Below, piece by piece: positions 1 through 12,000 of a stretch of 64,000 bases of DNA; position 1 is the stretch's first letter; each line of letters begins with the position of its first letter. The stretch spans positions 36,771,282 to 36,835,281 of the forward strand of contig OZ018327.1 of assembly GCA_963969495.1 (NCBI GenBank), in the 5' to 3' direction. The notes under the pieces were generated by a model, which was given only the letters and a program-made list of their open reading frames with translations, had not been told where the DNA came from and ran no database searches. Both the position numbers and the translations under genes were made by a program. Source of the DNA: Ceratothoa steindachneri. Taxonomy: Eukaryota; Arthropoda; Malacostraca; Isopoda; Cymothoidae.

Positions 1-514
1 GGGGTCTAGCCAGGGGTGAGAGCGGGAAATAAAGGGTAAAGATGAGCGACCTGAGGGAATGGTCCCTCCCACCATACAAAACTTCATCAACCCTGAAAGC
101 AGAGGTCGAGAAGCAAACGGGTAATCCAATGGGGGAGAAGAGAACAGGGTTGGAGAGGCTGGGTTAAAGTGGGGTCGAGAATGAAAAGGCTCACTAGTGC
201 AGCACTGCCCCCTCTCCCCAGCTTCAAAGTTTTGTTCGCACTCGAGAGTGGCGTAAGAACTCAGAAACTACGAACACAGCCCCCCCCCCTCCGTCTTTTC
301 CAGGGGTGCTGGATGTGTTTGGGTGTTCGAATTCCCATTTGTGTGTGTCTGCAACATCCGTACGCGCCCTGGAATGTTTGAAACGACCCTTCCACTCCCC
401 GGTTTGTTTTTGTTTTATTTTGGTGGTCATCTGTCCACCGACAGAGAAGGCACCTGACGAAACTACAAACAAGCCGATCTTTAGGGGACCTAAAAAGTTA
501 AATTTTGAGAACCC
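1..514. other. Intron DNA without recognised content
   Basis: No conserved protein, RNA or repeat signature was recognised. Short ORFs run across it on both strands but overlap each other and resemble no protein. By position this is DDB1 intron or the gene's 3' side. It ends at the 3' terminus of a LINE. Confidence 0.5.
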
Positions 515-2830
515 ATCTGGCGACTGCCTACTTGGGGCATAAGTCGTCGTACTCACCAGAGGCTACTACTAGGTTATATTGAAAAATAAATAACGAGGAA
601 AAAAAAAAGAGGAAAACAAAGCAAACAGGCAACAAGGAAGCGGGCTCCGGCGTCGGGGATAGACCCGCCATCCCCCGGCTCAGGAACATGAGACCTACAA
701 CAAACAGTCAATTAAAGTGGAGGAGGCCAGCCTCCTCCAAAAAGTCGTGTGCAGGAACCCGTCCCGAGTATAAGGGACAAGCGGTAGAGACCCCGCTCGA
801 GGTAACGTGCGGGGAGATAACCCAGACTGGGACATTCAATAAGAACGTGCAGAACAGTCTGGGAGACAACGCGGTCTTCACAGTAGGGCGCAGGCGAGCG
901 CGAGTGTGTCCAATTCGGAGATGACAAAAAGCAACCTGAACCCGGCGCGACATGGGGGGGATGGGAGGCATGGGAACAGACGCGGCGCAATGACACGCAA
1001 CTTTAAGTTCCTCTCGATCGTCTCCCATCTTCTTTGCCAAGCAGCCCGGAGAGATGCCCGTATTCCTGTCATGTAATCGGTGTGAGGAAGAGCGAAACGC
1101 TGGTCTGGTCGTTCAGTCCTCGCGGACTCTTTAGCGCCCTCATTCCCCGCAATTACTACATGTCTAGGAAACCAGCAGAAGATAATCTCAACATCCGCCC
1201 GGCTCGCCAAAACCGTGGCGTCACGGATATTGCGAACCAGCTGCTCCCAGTTGGCCCTGAGTCCGCGGCAATTTCATTGGAGGAATATGTCCCCCATACC
1301 TAGCTCGGAGGAGATGCGGGGGGCCTCTTCGAAGAGACCCTCACAGTAATGCCCGGAAGCAAAACTCTGGGTGCTGTTGACCGGACAATGCGCTGAAGGC
1401 GTTATCGCCTTCGAAGACTTATCTAGGGAGGTTGGGCTCGCCCCGCGTGTCTCCTATGATGGATCACGTTGTCCTTGGCCAACATGTTGCCATCAGTGGA
1501 GCGAATAACGAGAAAGCGTTTAAACCCAGCAGGCTCGAAGGCGCCAGGTAATCTCTGAATGAGGGGCCCCAAAGTAATCTAGGCTCCACTCTGCGCACTT
1601 ACAATTTTGGTCTTTGTCTGGTACTCCCCACCCGGGGTAGAACCGGGGCCGGAGGTGCCGAGCTTGGCCTGATCCCTAGCCGAAAGGGTAGCGGACCAGT
1701 CCTTCCCCGGAGCTCCCGCGGAGGGAGAGGAACCCTTACTCCTCTTAGTTTTGTTCTTATTATTTTTTTCTGTTTGCTAGATGAGGGTGAGGAATGAACC
1801 CGCATGACACCACCGCCGGAAATAGCCCTTAGGCCAGATGGACCGACCTCACCCAGATCCTTCTCTGAAATGGAGGTCTTGGCTGTCAAAGGGGCACTAA
1901 CAAGGGAAGGAGGTCCCTCCTGTAGCTTGTGAGCCGTCTGAGGAGAAGCTTTACTAGGGGCGGAGTCGGGTTTTGTGCTTGGCACCGAGCTTGGTTTCGA
2001 CCCCATGAAAGATCCTACCATCTGGGGCTGGATCACCTCAGGGAGGAAGGGGGCTCCATGTGGCCATCCCACCCACACCAAAGACATCACGGATCCCATT
2101 CGAGGTACCTTTCGTCTCGTCTTGGGCCAGCGAACCGGTATCCATCGGGGAAGAGCGAGGGGCAGGTAGCCGGCCCATGCCATCCATCCCTTGCCCCCCT
2201 AAGGGAACTGGCCCTATCGAACCTGCGTGCTTTCTTGCTAGTCCCCTGTGAAAGCGAAAGAGGGACTACCACTGGAAAGAGGGAGACGCACAAGGGCGCC
2301 TCTAGAGAACGGGGTGAAGGGGAGCCCACCGCACCCTTAAACCTAGGAGAGGGATACGGCGTGGAGCCACTCGTGGGGAGCTATCCTTGTGCACTGGCAG
2401 GGAGGGATCCAGCGTGGCACGAAGTGTGCTCCCAAAAGGTCCAACGCAATACTCCCGGCGCTGCGGAAGCTTTGTGAGTAGAGGCAGGGCGACAAATAGT
2501 CAATGGTGGTACCCTCCAGCATGTCGTCCTGTGCAGAACCAGAGGTCCCACAGGCCCGAGCTACACTAAGCTCTCGACGGAGTTTCCAAGCCTTAAACCA
2601 AAAGGGCTTAGGGTATGACTGGCATCTCTCGGGGGCATAGGCACTGTCCACGCCGGAGAGGGAGAGGCATAACTCCGGCATAGACAAGTAGGATCTCAAT
2701 GTGGGACGTGCCGAAGACACCGGTCGCCAAACGGAGACCGGTGTGGTGGATCGAGTCCACCTTCCGCAATACACGCTCGGCTGCGGCTGGGTAACACTTC
2801 TATCCATAGTTAAGCTTCAAACAAACAAAG
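515..2830 (-). mobile_element. I/Jockey-superfamily LINE copy E1, rearranged
   Basis: The left end carries the family's 3' terminal sequence (CTGGCGACTGCCTACTTGGG on the plus strand). RNase H-region sequence follows to about 1240. The order then breaks: 1240-1450 matches the ORF2 start and ORF1 end of the copy at 26.9-27.2 kb, 1450-2340 matches ORF1 upstream parts, and 2340-2830 returns to the sequence joining RT and RNase H. The copy is therefore a chimera that runs 3' end, RNase H, ORF1 pieces, RT/RNase H linker. It is non-functional. Confidence 0.8.
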
Positions 2831-2932
2831 GATCGGTACTAGATGAACATAAAAATAGAATAAAGAATACAACCACAAATGTCCTTATGCACACTTTACA
2901 GGGAGGGACAAAAGACTTAAGGTTACGCCTAC

Positions 2933-3050
2933 CTGAAACTCCTGTAGAACTCGTGGTCCACCTGTCCCACAGATTTTATTACCGTCGACAGCCGATTTTG
3001 CATCTCCAGCAAGAGGTTGTACAGATCCGGGGACAACCCCGTGACCAACC
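2933..3050 (-). CDS. DDB1: DDB1 coding exon 17, last in window (human ~1038-1077)
   Basis: This exon has 118 bp. Two bases complete Gly, then [20 protein letters not shown] and [18 protein letters not shown], entering the C-terminal helical domain. The acceptor is TCCCTCACCAG and the donor is TTCAG|GTAGGC. About 63 further C-terminal residues expected from the family were not found to the left. Confidence 0.95.
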
Positions 3051-6000
3051 CTGGTGAGGGAGAAAAAAAAAACGTATGCTCATTATCCGGGTCACTGGTA
3101 CTGGATCGATCGATAGGTCACCACTAGTTTTAAAAAAATCGAGGATGACAAGATCTCTTACAATGTAACAACCGTCTTAGGACCATTCAGGGCGGAGGGG
3201 TCAATCAAACCACCAAACTAGGGGGAGGGGGGACCCTTGAGATTCGAAATCCAGCATTTCATGTGCCTTAAGATTTTGAGTAAGAGATGCAGATGTTGTG
3301 AAAATATGGTGAGCTGTATCTAGCGCCAAGCGAGTCAGTTAAACTGATGCGGTGTTTGTATGCATTGAGTGTTGAATGGGAAAATGCAATGTGGTGGGCC
3401 TTGCCAGGACGACACGGCGTAGTCAAGTCAATGACAGGTGGAACAATGTAGGTCAGCTGACATGACGTGTGCAGCGAAGTTTGTTATGGGTGATCTGTTT
3501 TTTTCTCACAGAAGGCGCAGTCCCACTTAATTGTGGCAACTTTGGCGGGGCCTACAACGCAGGTTGTAGGATCATAGGTTTTCCCCCTTAATCTCCCAAG
3601 CGGTTGGAGGGAGCAAAGATGCCATCAACCAGTGTAGCACTAGCAGCTGTTTCGAGGGGAGGGGGGAGATCCCAGGGAGTAAGGGTTTTTTTTGCGGGGT
3701 GGGAGCAGATTTTCTTCTCTCTTGGCTTTCGAAGTCTGCCTGGCGATGAGGCGAGCCATCGCCATTGGGTGGTGTGGAGGTTCTTAGACGTGATGGATGG
3801 CAGTTTCTGCTGGGCCAAATATCTCATGGCATGGCGTTTAGGAGACGGTCTCCACCCACAATTTGGATGTCGGACTGTGCTGGGGTATGGAGTATCATGG
3901 AGTACTTGGGTTGAACAAATCCTTGGTCTTGAACATATTTGGCGGACTATTGGACGGGTCTTGTATTAAGTGGTAAGGGTGTCTCGCGTTGTCTGGCGAG
4001 AAACAGCCCCGCGAACGTTGAATGCTCATTACACCCTTTTGGGGTGTTTCAAATGCGTCCAAAGACTAATTGTAGTGCTTTATTTTGTCTGTTCTAGCGT
4101 ATTTCGGTGCGTGGGCACGTGATCAGGATCCCAAACTATACTACCGATACGAGGGATATATTTCTTTTGAGAGTGGATGATGGATTTCTTGGATCGCCTC
4201 CCAAAAGGTGCTTGTAAGAGTTTGATTGCATTCATTTCGTTTGTTCTCTGATTCTTGGTGGCATGTCCAGGGTGACACCAAACACTATATAGAGGTTCGG
4301 TTGTATAATGCGATGTAGGGATGACAACATCGCTCCATGCTGTAAAGGAGAGTGGCACAAGTGTTTGAGGAAGAGACGGTCATCAAGCCCTGTTGCAGCC
4401 AGAGTTAAAGTTCTGGTCACGCATCATTATAGACCTTGGGCTCCGGATCTGTAGCTGTGTTGTGAAAGTAGTGTAATGTTACCTGCATAGCAGAGTGTGT
4501 GATGTTTATCGATGTAGGAGAGTCGACAAACAAATGGGGAAAAAACTCACCTAAGGCCCCGTGGACAGTGCCAAAGAGGACGCACCCTTGCGTGGCGGCA
4601 CTAGACTCTGGCACTCCTTGCATGACGAGGGACCCGTGACGGAACACTCCGACATAGTCGCCTAAATGGAAGCGTCCCACTTCTTGCATTTCCTGCCGCT
4701 CTTCATCGGACGTCGCCGCGCTGAAGAGAAAACTTGTGCAATCCAAAGTGGCAGAGGGAGTAACAGACAGGATAAATCAAAAATGAAAGTACATTCAAAA
4801 CTATCAATCGAAAATTGCCACACAGGTGTTATGACAGCCTTAAGGAAAAATATGAATTCCCTTAAGGCGTCAGAAGGATGTAAAAGGGAAGGTAAGGTCT
4901 ACATAATCTCAGAACCAATAAAGATTGGAGAGTGACTAAGACCTCCACTAGAAGCAAAGGGAATCCTGCCACTCTCTCCCATAACAAACGAGAACCCCTC
5001 ACCCGCTCCTTTAAATAAATGGGTCTTATTTTATTTATGTGCCTTAATCCTAGGGTACAGACCTGTCCTTGTGACACACGAAGAGGTTATAGCAGTGCTC
5101 CGCTCCCAGAAACAGCTCATCATCCAAAATCTCAACCGCAGTCATCCAATTGGGGTTGTAATCCCGGGCAATCTGTCCAAATACATAGACGGGACTAATA
5201 AAAAAGGCATCCGATTAACTCTCCTCTCACATAAGGATTCCGTAAGTGGATTTTTCCGCTTAAAAAATAGCGATAGTCAAGATTTGTCTAAATTTAAATT
5301 GAAAATGAACGAGAACGTCTCCTGCAGAAAGTGTGCAAGTAAGGATGGAGGTCAAAGTGCGGTTGTTAGGGGTAGGCCACCCAATCCTCCAGAGGACAGC
5401 CGCACAAAATGGCCCATCCTATTCTTAACATACCCTAAGGGATAATTTGATGTCCAAAAACTGTGGCCAGGCCCAGAGAGGTCTGCTACAATAGGTACCC
5501 CTCACAGGATCCCAAGCTGCTCTCAGAAGGGAAATTTACCGTCAGTCTTATTTTTTTTGGAGGGGGGATGCCCTGTGGCAACAAAGAGAAGGGGAGGGGG
5601 GGGGGGCACTGGAAGGCACCTATCAGAGTGGAGGATTTAGTAGAGGGGCAAACCCCTAAGGCAAGTGTAACTGTATATATGTACAGGATTGTATTGTCCA
5701 GGAAATAAACGAAAAAATTATTTTAATTATGGTCTTCATAGCAACGGAAATTCGGTGAATAAACGAAAATATTCTTTTAATTATGAAGTTTCCATAGCAA
5801 CGAAAATATTCATTTAATTATGAGGTCTATATGTATAGAAAAAAAAATTCGGTGAATAAACGAAAATATTCTTTTACTTATGAGGTCTCTATAGCAACGG
5901 AAATTCGGTGAATAAACGAAAATATACTTTTAATTACGAGGTTTCCATAGCAACGGAAATATTCTTTTAATTATGAGGTCTCTATAGCAACGGAAATTTG

Positions 6001-9000
6001 GCGAATAAACGAAAATATTATTTTAATTATGAGGTCTCTATAGCAACGGAAATTCGAGGAAACGAAAATATTTTTTTAATTGCGAGGTTTCCATAGCAAC
6101 GGAAATTCGGTGAATAAACGGAAGTATTCTTTTAATTATGTCGTCTCCATAGCAACGGAAATTCGTCGAATAAACGAAAATATTCCTTAATGAGGCATCA
6201 AACCATGCGAATTGGGGGTAAAAAATCGGACCCCAAATCCCCTTTCATTCATGATTAGAAGCACAGTAGTTCTTGGACCTACCACAAGTGCCAAAGGAAC
6301 CCTACTGGTGACCACAAGCCCTAAAAAAAACCCATTAGGTTGCGAGTGAACTAGAGCGTTTGTCTGGGGGAGGGGAGCCTTCAAGAGTCCGACCACTTTT
6401 CCCGCAAAGAGGGGTTGGCGCGCATCAGCACCTTGCCATGTCGAGGTTCACCACTGGGATGATGCCCCCCCCCCCCTCACAAACCTCCACCATACATATC
6501 AGTCAGCCAGCCCTCTCTCACACATGCACAAATAATTAGCTCACCTTTAACGCGGTCTCTCAGCCCTACTCGGACCCTGACATTAATTCGCCTCCATTCT
6601 CTTTATGCGTCTATTTCCCGCCATAATTCTTACATGTCGATACTGTCAGGAATGACCTCGACATATACGTCACTTCTACCCAATAGGCGTGGTCGCTCAA
6701 GGTCAACGCGTGACCTTGATTCTACTCTGGTCACGACAGAGATGGGGGATAGAAGTGAGGGGGAGGGGAGAGTGGGAAGGATTTTAAATTCCAAAGATTG
6801 AGTGCAGTCGTCCGATATTAATTAATGAAGGCTCCGGCTATGAGGCTTATGAAAAGGTGGATACAAAAATAAACTTTAATATATACCAAGTTATAGAAAA
6901 TAGATTAAATGAAATAATGGCAATAGATACTCTTTGTAGATGAATGGAATAGGCTCACTAGACATGTGATAGAAGCCTCCTCTCTGGGTAGTTTTAAGAA
7001 TAGATTAGATAAATATATGAATGAAGCTGCTAGATGGGACTGACTTTTTTATGTACATATGTATATATTTTTCTAAGGAGTGGGGAGATTATTTTGCGGT
7101 TGCATGAATGGACATAATCCTCTGGATGCATTTTATGTATATTGTAGATTAGATCTGACGATCTCCTGTAAAGGGTGACAATCTTGATGACTTTTCTCTG
7201 GTAAGAAATCTTTTGTGTGTTGACTGGAACAGGAGCTGCCAAGTGTAGGCCATGAATGGTCTTTTGCAGTCTCCTTCTTTTCTTATGTTCTTATACAAGG
7301 AACGAAAGTATCAGAGCTACTCAAACGGGCTCTAGGGAGGGGGGGGGAAGGGTCGAGAGGCGATACGAGCCTCTGTACAAGGATGACTGGCAGGATAGCC
7401 ACAGATGATTCGTCTCAGCCTGGCTTGGGTTCGAACCTTTAAAAGATGAAACGGGGGATCCGATGGTTATTCAAGGGGCTTTAACCACGGCGAGTTTAAC
7501 CTCTAGTAGTAACACTAACTGGAGGAAGTATTCGTGCCAAACGAAATGGTACCGAAACCAAGGATGGGCCAATTGATTGGGGCTCAGATCCTTTAGTATA
7601 ATTCTAGCCTTCGTTTGGCTCGTCGAGAATGACGTGTTTCGTTGTAAGAGGCAGGCTTATACTGTCGATGCCCTATTGGGATCAACAATATATAGAGACC
7701 AGCCAGATCCGTTACTATCTCCACGAACTAACACGGCGCTTGATGGATGGAAAGTACTCCCGCGGGGGTTTCTTGATAACACATTGGGAGACGACAGAAG
7801 CGCGCGTTTGAGATTCCGATCCCTCGCTTATCGCGGAAAGCAGTTCAATATTCTGACTATTCTCACGGTCGTCGCTCACGTGGACTGACCTCATGGTTTC
7901 GACGGCCACATGGTCGCAAGGAGCCTCTATTCTCGACACATACCAAAAACAACCAAATTACAACACCTCAACAACACTAACATCACGAAACATTATTTCA
8001 GCATTATATTCCTTCCCAAACAGAGAAATATACAGAATAAAAAAACATAACAGAAGAACAGTCATCCCCATTTACCACAGCTAGTGTACTCCATCCCTCA
8101 AAGACTACAAAACCACTGGCCCAGAAAACATCTTCAACATACACCTCAAACACCTTGGCAACTAGGCAATTCTCTTTTATCACGCAGATATTCAATCACT
8201 CATGACGAAAATACAATCCCCTCAATGTGGGAAAACACCCCACATCATACCGATACTCGAGTAGACACTCAGCATACAAATAAAACTCTTCCATCTCACT
8301 ACCTCGCACACTATCCAAAACATATGAAAAACTAATATGCAAAATACGTCCTAAATTCAAACAAACAGTTTCCGAAAGGATCACTCGACCACAAGATATA
8401 CTAGACGGCTTCAACAAGCACCCACCACCATCAATCCACGTTGCCGGAGACATAAAGCCTTTAACACTACCAAAAAACACAAAGCCTGAACACCCTCACC
8501 AATAACGAATAAAAGGCAAACAAACTTCCTCTTCGGCAGACGAGGCAAGTGATAAAGCACAATCAGACACCCGGCCGCTTCACAATGACGTCCCCCAAAG
8601 AGACACCATCACCCATACTTTCCAACTTATTCACACATGGCATCCCATAACCACAAGTCCAAATCATCAAAGCCAACATCTATGCGGGTGACATCTTAAT
8701 CACTGCACAACACTCACCATCACCCTTACTTTCCAACTTATTCACACATGGCATCCCATAACCACAAGTCCAAATCATCAAAGCCAACATCTATGCGGGT
8801 GACATCTTAATCACTGCACAACACTCATCATTCCGTACAGCAAGCATAGCACTCCAACAATACATAATCACACTGAAACACTGGCTCTCACAAAACCGCA
8901 CAAAAATCCCAGCAGCTCCAAATCAACCATTACACTCTTCAAACCAGACTACCATCAATCAAACACACTAAAATGGATAACTTTGCCCCTAAAAAATTTA

Positions 9001-12000
9001 TCATAAGAGACATCCACATAACATTTAATTTAAAACTCACGTCACTAACATCACAAGCAAAGCCATAAATAAAATAAACGCCCTCAAAACACTACCAAAC
9101 ATCACATTCGGCGACCACACTCACCACACTATACAAGCTACTCATCTACATCACCTTCAACTACGGTGCGCCAGCATGGCACCCAACTCTCGCCAAATCC
9201 CACGTAAACTCCAAACCGCTCAGAATAACACACTCGAAGTCACCACAGGATGCACTCCAACCACACCTACAAGCTGAGAAACAAAAATACTCCCACTCAA
9301 GCTTCACTTGGACATGGTCGGAACACAACATCTCAGTAGAGCACTGAACTCACCCCATCGCAACCACCACCGAGACACAGAAAATAAGCCACAGAAACCT
9401 ACCCCCACCACCACCAAATCACAATAAAAAAACATTCACACCACCCTCACCCAAGGACACCTCAATACTCTACCAACCAACAATATCCCAAATGCCCCCC
9501 CCCCCCAATAAACCGATCAGAGAAATCACTACACCGAAAACAGATTCATCCTGTCTCAACTATGGCCAGGCCATTCCACATTACTCCAACAGTACAAACA
9601 CACAATAAACTTCCCTCAAACACCAACATGCAACCCACACACCTCTTTGCCTGCCCGAACCTCACACATACACGCAACATCTCCAACCTCACGAACCTGT
9701 AAACCTTTCCTGGGGACGTGATGGGCTTCCTAGGGGGCGCCAACCTCGCAGAAGAGGTAGGGGTACTGGCAAGTAGTGTATGTACCACTTCAGAACATTT
9801 TCAGTTAACCTCTTTCAAACCATAGCCTTTACTCAGTCGTTCTTCATTTTATCTTCTACCCTCTGTACATCAAGCACCTCTCGAAAGTTGTACATCTGAC
9901 CAGACCAGTCTCGCTCACATATAAATACCATTTTGTCATCTTTTCTGAATTCACTTTAAGACACCTCTCACACAACCTGTCAAAAGCTACAATCCACATG
10001 TCCAAATCATTCTCACTCTCAGCCACACACATAGAACCCATCCCTCATCCTTTTCCTTCATTCACTTCATACATTCTTAGCATCTGCCATACTGCTTCTC
10101 TATCTACACCATCATAAGCTTTCTCCAGATCCATGACTCAATCAATACACTTTACACCTCGCTTTCTCAGTGCAAATACCTCCCTTGTTCATCCCCTATC
10201 AATCTGTTATCTTACTTTTACGCCCAATCAATTTTTTACATACACTACCTACAACACTCAGAGTTATCAACTTGTAGTTCTTTCTCATTTTACCCATATA
10301 CAACAACACCAGATCCATTGCATAACCCAATCACCAACGGTTTATAGCATCTACTCTAGCTACCTTCTCACTTTTCAAACCACTAAAAACCTTTTCCATG
10401 CTTCTGTCCCATACCCCGATACACCACTCGATTTATGCCCACGAAGTCAATTCTATTTACATTTGGATTATCTTTCATACCCACATTATACAAGTCAAAG
10501 TATTCTGAACCACTACTTTTGACTACCTCATTGTTCACAACTAATATGCTTGCCTTGTTCTTGATGTTTACAAAAGCTTTTCTTCTGGTTCTCAACTTTG
10601 TACCAGAAGGTGACGAAAACACTAGCAGCCATGCTCACCCAAAACAACTGAGACCAGTAGGGTACGTTTCAAACCTTCAGAACAAATTCGCATGACAGAC
10701 ACTCAAACTTACAAACTTAGACCCTGTTAATGTGGTTCTCAAAGGAAAAAGACTAAGTTCGCCTCATCAAGCACAGAGATTCATAAGTGCGAATATAGAG
10801 GACTACCGCGTACACACCACCCACCTCCTCGAAAGATCCCTCGAGGGTCTTGTACTGCAGGAGTGCCAGGGACCGCATCAGATCCCCGACCAGGATGAAA
10901 TCCCCTTTGGTCTTCAGGTAGAGAGCCATTACGTTGTTGAAGTGCGAACACTCGAACCGAAGCTCCTTTTCACTCGTCCATTCGAACAACCGCACCTGCA
11001 GGAAGGAGGTCCACTTAAATAGGAGGGGGGAGGGCAGAATTTTGAGGCACTCATATGGCGACAAATAGGTTAAATATTTTACAAACAGACCAGAACCAAC
11101 ATAAACCACAGAAAACCAAACAGCAACCATGGGTAAAAACAAACCCAAATCAAGCAATGATGAGGTCCTGGAGGGAGGGTCCGCTGCCTCCGAGACCTGA
11201 GGATGCATCCAAAAACGCTCGAAAGGTATACCAGCCTTCGACAACTCAAAAGGGGCCACAATCGGGAGAGCACGAATATGTCCTGAGTACAAGGGACAAG
11301 ATGTAGAGACCACACTCCTCCCAGTAGAGAGACAGGTAGTGTGCACTAAGATCCCTCAGACTATAACACTCAACTAGAATGGAACATTTTGGGAGACCAA
11401 GAATTCATACAGTAACATACAAGAGATCGCTCCATCAAGTGGCGATGCGTCCCGCGAGTGTGTCAGATTCGGAGGCGACGAAAAACGACCTGAAGCCATC
11501 GAGGTATTGGGGAGTAGGTCTACGGAAAAAGTCTCGGCGCACTGGCACTCAACTTTAAGATCCCATCGGCCGTCTCACATCTTCTTTGCCGTGCAACTAA
11601 AAGGGCTCACCTCATCCATCCATGCGGTCAGAGTGGGAAAGAGTAAAGCGCTTATCTGGTCGCACAGTCCTTATAGACTGTTTGCCGTCCTAATTTCCAA
11701 GAAACTAGCGTAATGTGATCTCGACATCCAGCCGGGTTGCGGCAGCCGTGGCGTCAAGGATACTGCTAACCAGAGTGTGGGAATTCCAATGCCTCGAGGG
11801 CATAGCGCTGAGCCGATAAAGGTCACAATTTGGTCGTCAAACCGGGCACGGCGCGTAATCTCCCCACAAAACGATGTGTTGGTACCAGTTCGGCCGTGAG
11901 GACAGACGCAGCGCCCCGAAGAACCTCGCCGGGTTCAACCAAGGGTGAGAAAGAGTGAAAGCAGACTCCTTTTCGGATTTGAGCCATGCCTGTACACTGT

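Noticed and set aside
1..2932. Last DDB1 exon (C-terminal ~63 residues)
   Set aside because: No match to the GDLIESFLDISRPKM-type region was found; the stretch is mostly LINE, so the exon is probably left of the window.
3604..3969. 121-codon ORF as a gene
   Set aside because: It begins in dispersed repeat R3, has an overlapping opposite-strand ORF and resembles no protein.
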